Shown here piece after piece: positions 18,649 through 26,694 of a stretch of DNA of 64,000 nucleotides. The notes under the pieces are model-generated. The model did not search any database. It was not told where the DNA came from and worked only from the letters and a program-made list of their open reading frames with translations. The DNA is taken from positions 17,499 to 81,498 of the forward strand of contig CAAGEG010000050.1 of NCBI GenBank assembly GCA_900768785.1. Reading direction: 5' to 3'. This DNA comes from an uncultured Prevotella sp. GTDB lineage: Bacteria > Bacteroidota > Bacteroidia > Bacteroidales > Bacteroidaceae. Both the position numbers and the translations under genes were made by a program. Positions within the stretch are counted from its first letter, which is position 1, and each line of letters starts with the position of its first letter.

Positions 18649-19611
18649 ATGACAGGTTCAAACATTTTAAACACTTTTCTGCGTTGCTTACATACAGCCG
18701 TCCCGTCGGCGTGGAAGAGTGTCAAATGGCTGTTGAAACTGATGATACCTATATCGTTGGTGGTTACTCTAATGGACTATTGGGGCGTGTTAGAGTGGTT
18801 GGCGTCTTATCTAAACCCGATATTTGTCTATATCGGTCTTCCGGGTTTGTCGGCGGTAGTCTTTATGTCGGGAGCAGCAGCGGGCACTTATGCCGGCATA
18901 GCTGCCATGATGTCTGTTCCGTTGACCATGAAACAGGCAACGATAATAGGGTGTATGATAGCTTTGTGTCATGCTTTGCCAATGGAGTGTGCTGTAAACA
19001 AGAAGACCGGTTCTTCTTTTTGGCGCATGGCTGTAATACGTATTGTTATGGCTTTTGTCTGCGCTGTGTTTCTGAATGTGGTGTTATCTGATGACCAAAC
19101 TCGCTATATTTATATAGGTGTTAGCTCGGATGCGTCTTTTGTAGCCCTGATGAAGACGTGGATAATATCGCAGATACAGATGTCGTTCATAGTGTTTGTG
19201 ATTGTTTATTCACTAATGGTGGTCCAGCGTCTTATTGAAGCCTATTCGCTGCTTGTGCCTTTGTCACGTCTTTTTTCACCATTAATGGCTGTCTTCGGTT
19301 TGCCTCGCAATACTGCATACATGTGGCTTGTGGGTAATGTGTTGGGCATTAGCTATGGTTCGGCTGTTATGGTAGAGCTTGAAGACAAGGGACTTATTAG
19401 TAAAGAAGAGGCAAACGATGTGAATTATCATTTGATAATGAACCACTCGTTGTTGGAAGATACCATAGTCTTTTCGGTAGCCGGCATATCGGCACTATGC
19501 TTGGTGACGGTACGTGTTATGTCGGCTTTGATAATGGTGTGGGGACGTAGGTTGCTCAACATCGTCAGTGGCAAGATGAGAAGACACACGTTGGTAAAGT
19601 TAAAGAGATAA
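18649..19611 (+). CDS. Nucleoside recognition (Gate) domain membrane protein
   Basis: The 320-aa protein has about eight hydrophobic segments in two halves. The N-terminal half carries GAAAGTYAGIAAMMSVPLT and the C-terminal half a related stretch around GNVLGISYGSAVMVE, the internal duplication seen in nucleoside recognition/Gate domain proteins (SpmA/SpmB-like). These are inner membrane proteins whose substrates are mostly unknown; some resemble concentrative nucleoside transporters. Gene start ATG 18649 is supported by TAGTTTTG and TATATTTG boxes just upstream, although the latter is too close to the start codon to be used. No partner gene is adjacent. Confidence 0.82.
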   Translation: MTGSNILNTFLRCLHTAVPSAWKSVKWLLKLMIPISLVVTLMDYWGVLEWLASYLNPIFVYIGLPGLSAVVFMSGAAAGTYAGIAAMMSVPLTMKQATIIGCMIALCHALPMECAVNKKTGSSFWRMAVIRIVMAFVCAVFLNVVLSDDQTRYIYIGVSSDASFVALMKTWIISQIQMSFIVFVIVYSLMVVQRLIEAYSLLVPLSRLFSPLMAVFGLPRNTAYMWLVGNVLGISYGSAVMVELEDKGLISKEEANDVNYHLIMNHSLLEDTIVFSVAGISALCLVTVRVMSALIMVWGRRLLNIVSGKMRRHTLVKLKR

Positions 19612-19676
19612 AAGACTGTGTGAAAAGTCTGTTTTGCGAAAATTATCTTTGTACGTGCTTTTTTAGAAAAAATAAT

Positions 19677-19707
19677 TTTGCACATAAGATATTAATCGTT
19701 ATATTTG
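19677..19707 (+). promoter_or_regulatory. Full-consensus Bacteroidetes promoter of the 19.8-26.4 kb operon
   Basis: TTTG (19677-19680) and TATATTTG (19700-19707) are separated by 19 nt, an exact match to TTTG-N19-TAnnTTTG. The first downstream gene starts at 19841, giving a leader of about 125 nt. Six plus-strand genes follow with short gaps or overlaps. Confidence 0.8.
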
Positions 19708-19840
19708 CCAATTAGAGGTGGTAAGAAGTAGCAGTCGTATTAATTAGAAACTTTTTATGACATGCACTCTTGCCTCCGGTTAGTTGTTCTTTCTTATTAA
19801 ACAACGAAAAAAATATTAGTAAAAACAATTATCTAACATC

Positions 19841-20110
19841 ATGGCAAATAAAAGAGAACTTAAAAAGTGCATACACTTGGTGTGCGGAGACTTGTTGTCA
19901 GAGTGTATGGCAATGTCTTTATACGAGAGTAAAAAAGATGATGAAAGCATAAAAGCGATTATTTCCTCTATTTTAGGCGTTTATGCCAATTCTATAAGCC
20001 GTGTTTCACATCCGCAACAAGGCATGAAGCCCAAACTCTATTTCAAAGACCTTAAAGATAAGTTTGAACAAGAGATTTGCGAAATAATTGATGTGATGGG
20101 TAATCTTTAA
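19841..20110 (+). CDS. Small conserved hypothetical protein (89 aa)
   Basis: First gene after the strong promoter at 19677-19707. The 89-aa protein is predicted mostly helical, cytoplasmic, with two cysteines (KKCIHLVCGDLL) near the N-terminus and a charged C-terminus (FEQEICEIIDVMGNL). I cannot name a family; similar short proteins occur in Bacteroidales as far as I recall. The downstream acyltransferase gene begins 20 nt after its stop, so the two are almost certainly co-transcribed. An in-frame stop-free start at ATG 19841 is the only sensible start. Confidence 0.75.
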   Translation: MANKRELKKCIHLVCGDLLSECMAMSLYESKKDDESIKAIISSILGVYANSISRVSHPQQGMKPKLYFKDLKDKFEQEICEIIDVMGNL

Positions 20111-20130
20111 GTTTTTTATATACTGATATA

Positions 20131-20682
20131 ATGTTTCAGAATTTTTGCAAGTGGCTCTTGTATAAGCGTTTGGGCTGGAAAAAGGATGTTAGTATAGAGC
20201 ATCCTGACAAATACATAATTAGTTTCGCTCCCCATACCAGCAATATGGATTTCATTATAGGACAGTTGTATATGCACGCAGAGGGTATGCACATCAACTT
20301 TATGATGAAAAAAGAGTGGTTTTTCTGGCCGTTGGGATACGTCTTTCGCCGTATGGGCGGCATTCCGGTATATAGGTCGAAACATCTGCGCATGACAGAC
20401 CAGTTGGCTCAGGCAGCTATTGACGCCGACAAATTCAGCCTTTGTATAACGCCGGAGGGCACACGCTCGGTGACAAAAGAATGGAAACGAGGCTTCTATT
20501 ACATAGCCCAAAAAGCCCAAATACCCATATTGCTGTATGGCGTCGACTATGAAAAGAAATTGATAAAGTGTACTAAGAGCCTTGTTCCTAACGGAGACAT
20601 AGATAAGGAAATGAAATTTGTAATGGCTTATTATAAAGACTTTAAAGGTCGTCACCCCGAAAGATTTGCCATAGAAGAATGA
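20131..20682 (+). CDS. 1-acyl-sn-glycerol-3-phosphate acyltransferase-like protein
   Basis: PlsC-type acyltransferases move acyl groups from acyl-ACP or acyl-CoA to a lysolipid or other hydroxyl acceptor at the inner membrane. The 183-aa protein has the catalytic H-x4-D motif as HTSNMD (about residues 34-39), the FFWPLGYVFRRMGGIPVYR block containing the second family motif and the substrate-binding EGTRS motif (about 109-113). It is shorter than canonical PlsC (~245 aa) and lacks long N-terminal membrane helices, matching a short Bacteroidetes subgroup. Acceptor not deducible. Confidence 0.88.
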   Translation: MFQNFCKWLLYKRLGWKKDVSIEHPDKYIISFAPHTSNMDFIIGQLYMHAEGMHINFMMKKEWFFWPLGYVFRRMGGIPVYRSKHLRMTDQLAQAAIDADKFSLCITPEGTRSVTKEWKRGFYYIAQKAQIPILLYGVDYEKKLIKCTKSLVPNGDIDKEMKFVMAYYKDFKGRHPERFAIEE

Positions 20683-20764
20683 TTTTGAAACCGTTTTGCC
20701 CATTTCTTAAAAAACGAAACAACACTCATAAAGAACAGAACAGCTTATGTGTAAAACAAGTACA

Positions 20765-23380
20765 ATGAAGAGAATAGCCTTTTTTATTATGTTTATTGTT
20801 CTTTTGGCATCATGCGCCTCACATAAGAAAGCAGTATCAGAACAAGGAAAGCCGAGAAAAGAAAAGAAAGAAGAGAAGAAGAAACCGATTAATGACGTGG
20901 AATACAAAGGTCAGTCTTGGGTGTTCAACTCTTCAAAACCTTTCAACATAACCAAAGGACTGCAAAACAAGCACCTCTCAATATGGGCAAGTCACGGACG
21001 ATATTTCAATTTGGCAAAGAATAGATGGGAGTGGCAACGTCCAAACCTCTTTTGTACCAATGAAGACTTGTTTACTCAGACTATCGTAGTGCCCTATCTA
21101 ATACCTATGTTAGAAAGAGCCGGAGCCGTTGTCTTCACGCCTCGTGAACGTGATTGGCAGAAACAAGAGATTATAATTGACAACGATGATGCTGAAAAAC
21201 TGCCATATTACACCGAGATTAACGTGGGTCATGAGTGGCGAGACGCAGGAATAGCCGGTTTTGCCTTCATAAACAGAATAACCTCAGATGGTCAAAACCC
21301 CTTCAAAACAGGTACTACACGCATGGTGAAGACCAATGAAACAGGTGGCAGCGAGGTGTCTTATCAACCGACATTATCTAAGGAAGGAACTTACGCCGTG
21401 TATGTTAGCTATCCCACACACCATAAAAGCATTCCCGATGCTCAATATATAGTGGTACATAAAGGGCGAAAGACCGAGTTCAGAGTCAATCAACAGATGG
21501 GCGGAGGCACATGGGTGTATCTCGGAACATTTGATTTCGGAAAAGGATGTACGTCGGACAACCGCATAATCGTAACGAATAAGAGCAGTCATAAAGGAGT
21601 GGTCACAACCGATGCCGTGCGTTTGGGTGGCGGAATGGGCAACGTGGCACGACAAGGAAGCACAAGTGGAATGCCCCGATGCCTTGAAGGCTCAAGATAT
21701 TATGCCCAATGGGCAGGTGCTCCCGACAGCGTTTATCTTGCCAAACAAGGTGAAGACGACTATAAAGAAGATATTTATGCAAGAACATATATGACCAATT
21801 GGTTGGCAGGAGGCTCTTGTTTCGTTCCCCAAACAGATGGTTTGCGAGTGCCTATCGAACTCGCTCTTGCCGTGCATAGCGATGCCGGAATATCGGCAGA
21901 CCCTACAACACCGGTGGGAACTCTTACTATCTGTACCACAGCGACCAATAACGGCATGTATCCGTCAGGTCTTTCGCGCAGCCGTTCGCTTGATTTTGCC
22001 AACACTTTGTCGGATAATGTATATAGAGACATCTCAACAACGTTTGGTAAATGGAACAAACGAGAACTCTATGACCGCAATTATGCTGAGACAAGATGCC
22101 CCGCCATGCCTTCGGCAATAATAGAAACCTTGTCGCATCAGAACTTTTTAGACATGCAATATGGCTTGAACCCCGAGTTCAGATTTGTGTTGGCGAGAAG
22201 CATTTATAAGTCTATATTGAAATATACGGCTAAAAATCACGGCAAAAGTTATGTCGTTGCACCTTTGCCTCCTAAAGATTTGTGCTCTTATTTCATATCG
22301 TCAGACTCATTAATGCTTCGTTGGAACATGCAGAAGGATGTTGCCGAACCTAAGTCGGTGCCTACTTCTTATGTGCTTTATACCTCAACAGACAATTCGG
22401 GATACGATAATGGCATAGTGGTAAAAGGCACGGCATGCAAACTGAAACTGTTGCCGGGTGTGAGATATTCGTTCAAAGTGACTGCAATAAACGAAGGAGG
22501 AGAGAGCTTGGAAACTGAGTCGGTATCGGCTTATTATAGTCCTAATACCACAAAAAGACTGATGATTGTGAATGGATTTACACAGTCTGCAGCTCCTGTT
22601 GTGGTTGAAGACGAGCAGAAAGCAGGCTTCGACTTATACGATTATCCCGGAGTTTGGACCGACAAGAATGCCGGTTTTGCCGGAGCACAACAATGCTTTG
22701 ACAAGTCAATGGCGGGGAAAGAGGGTGTTGGCGCACTTGGATATTCAGGTGGAGAACTTGAAGGAATGATAATAAAAGGCTTGGATAAAGACAATGTTTC
22801 AACACACGCCAAATCGTTGGAGGCTTATGGTAAATGCAGTTTTGCCACTTCGTCAATATCGGCTGTCGAGAAAGGCATTGTAGATATAAACTCTTATGAT
22901 GCTCTTGATATAATATTAGGCATGCAGCGCACACAACCGCTCTCGCCAAAGATGAAAACTCGCTTGAAAGATTATGCTGCTAAGGGTGGCACAATGCTTG
23001 TCAGCGGCTCTTATCTCTGCGGTAATGATGATACGTATGTGGCAAATGCCGATTTCTTCAACTCGGTATTACATCTTAATACTGTGGGCTCACGCCATTT
23101 AGACTATAATAGCGAGATATCGGGCATGGGTACTTCGTTTGAGATATATACCACTTTTAATGAAGAACATTATGCGGCGACAGCCGTAAATATGTTGTCT
23201 CCCGTTGCTCCGGCGTTCACTTCTCTAACAGACAACGAAGGTAACGGCTTGTGTGTGGCTTATTCTGACAACAAAAGTAGTGTGCTGACAATGGGCTTCC
23301 CATTTGAATGTATCAAACAAGCTAATAAGCGAGATGCCGTAATGAAGGGGATAATGACCTTTTTGCTTGGTGTTAAGTGA
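20765..23380 (+). CDS. Lipoprotein: amidase-like fold with inserted golvesin-type domain, Fn3 and C-terminal domain
   Basis: The start is placed at ATG 20765 because it gives a clean lipoprotein signal (lipobox LLASC, Cys about residue 17); an earlier ATG at 20747 adds only MCKTST. The first part resembles the front half of N-acetylmuramoyl-L-alanine amidase (SHG, then LERAGAVVFTPRERD, about 80-130). It is interrupted by a golvesin-C-like beta domain (about 180-290). The back half of the amidase resumes with ELALAVHSDAG, GLSRSRSLDFA and the PSAIIETLSHQNF segment (about 360-460). Next come a fibronectin III domain (about 495-590) and a C-terminal alpha/beta domain (about 600-870). Relatives are often labelled xanthan lyase; I see peptidoglycan amidase features instead. 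Domain calls are by eye. Confidence 0.75.
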   Translation: MKRIAFFIMFIVLLASCASHKKAVSEQGKPRKEKKEEKKKPINDVEYKGQSWVFNSSKPFNITKGLQNKHLSIWASHGRYFNLAKNRWEWQRPNLFCTNEDLFTQTIVVPYLIPMLERAGAVVFTPRERDWQKQEIIIDNDDAEKLPYYTEINVGHEWRDAGIAGFAFINRITSDGQNPFKTGTTRMVKTNETGGSEVSYQPTLSKEGTYAVYVSYPTHHKSIPDAQYIVVHKGRKTEFRVNQQMGGGTWVYLGTFDFGKGCTSDNRIIVTNKSSHKGVVTTDAVRLGGGMGNVARQGSTSGMPRCLEGSRYYAQWAGAPDSVYLAKQGEDDYKEDIYARTYMTNWLAGGSCFVPQTDGLRVPIELALAVHSDAGISADPTTPVGTLTICTTATNNGMYPSGLSRSRSLDFANTLSDNVYRDISTTFGKWNKRELYDRNYAETRCPAMPSAIIETLSHQNFLDMQYGLNPEFRFVLARSIYKSILKYTAKNHGKSYVVAPLPPKDLCSYFISSDSLMLRWNMQKDVAEPKSVPTSYVLYTSTDNSGYDNGIVVKGTACKLKLLPGVRYSFKVTAINEGGESLETESVSAYYSPNTTKRLMIVNGFTQSAAPVVVEDEQKAGFDLYDYPGVWTDKNAGFAGAQQCFDKSMAGKEGVGALGYSGGELEGMIIKGLDKDNVSTHAKSLEAYGKCSFATSSISAVEKGIVDINSYDALDIILGMQRTQPLSPKMKTRLKDYAAKGGTMLVSGSYLCGNDDTYVANADFFNSVLHLNTVGSRHLDYNSEISGMGTSFEIYTTFNEEHYAATAVNMLSPVAPAFTSLTDNEGNGLCVAYSDNKSSVLTMGFPFECIKQANKRDAVMKGIMTFLLGVK

Positions 23381-23424
23381 GCCTAATGATACGCTTTTTA
23401 ATGAACAAAACATATACTTATAAT

Positions 23425-23760
23425 ATGAATACATATAAAATAACAGCTAATTCTTCAGGTACTCGAAGTATTACAGTTACTGAAAACCACCTTGAAACAA
23501 TAAAGAAATATGCGTTGTTGAAGAACCTTATAGACAGCAACGGTATTGTAGAGGAGCAGGTTCTCGATAAGTTGAAACTCAATGTCAGGGCTCTTTTGGA
23601 GTCTTCACAAGAGACTGACAAAGACTTGTTGGACTTGTGTCTTGATGTGATTTATTGTAATAACATGAAGGCTTTCGGACTTTACCAACTGATAATGCTT
23701 TATATCAAATGGGAAAACGAGAAAGAAAAAGAGGCTGACAATGGCGCTGATGTTGACTGA
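23425..23760 (+). CDS. Small hypothetical protein (111 aa) overlapping ygiQ
   Basis: Unrecognised. ATG 23425 gives a protein starting MNTYKITANSSGTRSITVTE; in-frame starts at 23401 and GTG 23377 are possible, and none has a Shine-Dalgarno. The product has a short N-terminal beta stretch, then helices, and a strongly acidic end (KEKEADNGADVD). Its last 20 nt overlap the start of the YgiQ gene in another frame, a typical translational coupling arrangement, which supports it being expressed. Confidence 0.6.
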   Translation: MNTYKITANSSGTRSITVTENHLETIKKYALLKNLIDSNGIVEEQVLDKLKLNVRALLESSQETDKDLLDLCLDVIYCNNMKAFGLYQLIMLYIKWENEKEKEADNGADVD

Positions 23761-25687
23761 TTGGCTGCCAACGACAAAGAAAGAAGTGATGTTGAGGAAG
23801 TGGGATGAGCTGGATGTCATCTTGTTTTCTGCTGATGCTTATGTTGATCATCCTTCTTTTGGTGCGGCAGTCATAGGACGTGTACTTGAGGCTGAGGGCT
23901 TAAAGGTGGCAATAGTGCCACAACCCGATTGGCATGGCGACTATAGAGATTTCAAGAAGTTGGGCAAACCGCGTTTGTTCTTTGGTATTGCGCCCGGCTG
24001 TATGGACTCTATGGTCAACAAATATACTGCCAATAAGCGACTGAGGTCGGAAGATGCTTATAGTCCCGACGGTCGTCACGAGTGCCGTCCTGAATATCCA
24101 ACGATTGTATATACCAAAATTCTCAAGAGTTTATACCCTGATGTGCCCGTCGTTCTTGGCGGTATAGAGGCTTCGCTTCGCCGACTGACGCATTATGATT
24201 ATTGGAAAGACGGCTTGCGAAAGTGTATATTGTGTGACTCGGGTGCCGACATGATAATCTACGGAATGGGCGAAAAGCCTATAATACAATTATGTAGGGA
24301 GTTGCAAAAGGGTAGGGATATACATGAAATCAAGGATATCCCGCAAACGGTATGGCTTTCTAATGAGGCCGATATACCCGGTGGAATAACCGATAATGAT
24401 ATTGTTTTACATTCTCATGAGGAATGTTTGAAAAACAAAATAGCGCAAGCCGAGAATTTCAAACATATAGAAGAAGAGTCTAACATGTTGCATGCGCATC
24501 GTCTGCTGCAAGCTGTCGACAATGTTTTTGCCGTTGTAAATCCTCCATATCAGCCAATGACAACGGAAGAGATAGACAAAATTTATGATTTGCCTTTTAC
24601 TCGTTTGCCGCATCCTAAATATAAAGACAAACGTATCCCTGCTTATGAGATGATAAAACACTCTGTAAACATTCATAGAGGTTGTTTCGGGGGGTGTGCT
24701 TTCTGTACAATTAGCGCACATCAAGGCAAGTTTATCGTTTCGCGTAGCAAAGAGAGCATACTGAAAGAGGTAAGAAAAATTGTCGCAATGCCCGATTTTA
24801 AGGGGTACATAAGCGATCTTGGCGGACCTTCGGCAAATATGTATGGCATGGCAGGACACAATAAATCAATATGTGAAAAGTGTAGAAGACCATCGTGCAT
24901 CAACCCGAAGATATGCCCTAACCTTAATACTGACCATAGCCGATTAATAGATATTTATCAGTCGGTTGACGCTATTCCCGGCATAAAAAAGAGCTTCATA
25001 GGCAGCGGGGTGAGATATGACTTGCTGTTGTATAAAAGCAAAGATGAGGCTGCTAACGTTGCTGCGAGAAAATATACCAAAGAACTTATATGTAAACATG
25101 TGAGTGGCAGACTTAAAGTGGCGCCCGAACACACTTCAGACACGGTGCTGCGCTTCATGAGAAAGCCGCCTTTCAGCCAGTTTGAAGAGTTTAAACGCAT
25201 CTTTGATGACATAAATAAGAGGGAAAAACTCAATCAACAGATTATTCCTTATTTTATTAGCAGTCATCCGGGATGCCATGCAGAGGACATGGCTGAGTTG
25301 GCTGTAATTACCAAACGGCTGAATTTTCATCTTGAACAGGTGCAAGACTTCACGCCAACACCAATGACCGTAAGTACGGAAACATGGTATTCGGGCTACG
25401 ACCCTTATACTTTGGAAAAGGTTTTCTCGGCAAAGACACCGCGTGAAAAGTTGGCTCAACGACAGTTTTTCTTTTGGTATAAGCCCGAAGAGCGTCGCAA
25501 TATTGAGAGAGAGTTGTCGTTAATGGGGCGTCGTGACCTTATAGGCAAGTTGTATAATGGCAACAGACCTTATGCAGATGCGAAACAACAATCCAAAAAG
25601 CCAATGCAACCTAATGAAAATCATAGAACAGACAATTCAAGGAAAGCGAAGTCAGGACACGTGCGAAGACGGAATAGCGGTAGGTAA
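23741..25687 (+). CDS. ygiQ: YgiQ-family radical SAM protein
   Basis: Radical SAM enzymes cleave S-adenosylmethionine with a 4Fe-4S cluster to start radical chemistry. The 648-aa protein has the cluster motif CFGGCAFC (C-x3-C-x2-C, about residues 315-322) preceded by the N-terminal UPF0313 domain (WLPTTKKEV and LFFGIAPGCMDSMVNKYT). A second cysteine set (CEKCRRPSCINPKICPNL, about 379-396) is typical of this family. The basic tail (about 615-648) is variable and partly encoded by DNA shared with the downstream gene. Reaction unknown for the whole family. Confidence 0.92.
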   Translation: MALMLTDWLPTTKKEVMLRKWDELDVILFSADAYVDHPSFGAAVIGRVLEAEGLKVAIVPQPDWHGDYRDFKKLGKPRLFFGIAPGCMDSMVNKYTANKRLRSEDAYSPDGRHECRPEYPTIVYTKILKSLYPDVPVVLGGIEASLRRLTHYDYWKDGLRKCILCDSGADMIIYGMGEKPIIQLCRELQKGRDIHEIKDIPQTVWLSNEADIPGGITDNDIVLHSHEECLKNKIAQAENFKHIEEESNMLHAHRLLQAVDNVFAVVNPPYQPMTTEEIDKIYDLPFTRLPHPKYKDKRIPAYEMIKHSVNIHRGCFGGCAFCTISAHQGKFIVSRSKESILKEVRKIVAMPDFKGYISDLGGPSANMYGMAGHNKSICEKCRRPSCINPKICPNLNTDHSRLIDIYQSVDAIPGIKKSFIGSGVRYDLLLYKSKDEAANVAARKYTKELICKHVSGRLKVAPEHTSDTVLRFMRKPPFSQFEEFKRIFDDINKREKLNQQIIPYFISSHPGCHAEDMAELAVITKRLNFHLEQVQDFTPTPMTVSTETWYSGYDPYTLEKVFSAKTPREKLAQRQFFFWYKPEERRNIERELSLMGRRDLIGKLYNGNRPYADAKQQSKKPMQPNENHRTDNSRKAKSGHVRRRNSGR

Positions 25688-26426
25688 AGGGCTGTTGGCT
25701 GTCATAGACGGCAGCACGAGCAAATCGCCTTTAATGGTTATGCCCGGAACTACCAATGGCCGCTATTGCATGCAATGTATAAAAAGGGATATAGAAGCTA
25801 TGTCTGCTGATATTTCTCTGCAACAATTGTGCATTAAACTTACAGATACCATTCGCCGTGTGTATAATTCGCAAGGCATAGACCTCAATCGTCTGAAAGA
25901 CAATCCCGTAGAGAGACTAACAGCGAGTGTGGCTGTGTATTCGGAATATTATGGACAGATATGGATGATTGGCGATTGCCAATGTCTTGTAGAGGGAGAA
26001 TATGTTGAAAACGGCAAACCGCTTGAGGCTGTTCTTGCTGCCAGACGTGCCGATTTTTTGAATAACCGTCTGAAAGAGGGGGCTTCAATAGCTGAATTTC
26101 AACATCATGACACTGGGAGAGACTTGATAATAAATGACATTATTGAGGGTTGTAAGCGTCAAAATATCGACTATTCGGTCGTTGATGGCTTTGATGTACC
26201 GATAGATAAGGTAAAGGTTGTAAACGTCCCGCGCGGTTCAGAGGTCGTAATGGCTTCCGATGGCTTTCCGAAGCTGTGTAACACGTTGAAAGAGAGTGAA
26301 GAATTTCTTGCTTGTCAGCTTAGAGAAGATCCTTTGTGTATAAATCTTTTTAAGGCCACCAAAGGTCTTATGTGTGGCAATCAATCGTTTGACGACCGTT
26401 GTTATGTTCGTTTCACGTGTGAATAA
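25614..26426 (+). CDS. PP2C-like serine/threonine phosphatase
   Basis: PPM phosphatases use two metal ions to hydrolyse phosphoserine/threonine. The 270-aa protein shows the metal-binding pattern in order: CEDGIAV near residue 17, AVIDGST (about 29-35), WMIGDCQC (about 121-128), VVMASDGFPKL (about 212-222) and FDDRCYV at the end. The start is set at ATG 25614, giving MKIIEQTIQG; this overlaps the YgiQ gene by 74 nt in another frame. An upstream in-frame ATG at 25557 would overlap even more. No kinase is adjacent, so the substrate is unknown. Confidence 0.8.
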   Translation: MKIIEQTIQGKRSQDTCEDGIAVGKGLLAVIDGSTSKSPLMVMPGTTNGRYCMQCIKRDIEAMSADISLQQLCIKLTDTIRRVYNSQGIDLNRLKDNPVERLTASVAVYSEYYGQIWMIGDCQCLVEGEYVENGKPLEAVLAARRADFLNNRLKEGASIAEFQHHDTGRDLIINDIIEGCKRQNIDYSVVDGFDVPIDKVKVVNVPRGSEVVMASDGFPKLCNTLKESEEFLACQLREDPLCINLFKATKGLMCGNQSFDDRCYVRFTCE

Positions 26427-26694
26427 ACCATTTTCTTATCGCTTGTAATGTAAGTTTAACCCAAATCGGTTATAAGTTTTAATCTCATTTTTCTCTTCTA
26501 TGTGTTTGGTTGTGTCAAGTTTTATCTAAGACATAGTGATTTATGTCATGATAAAGCGTGGTTCAAAATGGTGCATATTGGAGCGAAAGGAGCTGAAAAG
26601 CCTATGTAATAAGAAATAAAGTTATTTGTGGTATAATGACCGATTTGGGTTTAAGGGGGCAATAAGCGTTGTGTGGTATGCAACTTGTTGATTG
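26427..26694. other. Intergenic gap between convergent genes
   Basis: No gene. An imperfect stem (26521-26535 with 26542-26555; TTTATC..GACATA against TATGTC..GATAAA) may terminate the plus-strand operon. Otherwise only G/T-rich sequence. Confidence 0.4.
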
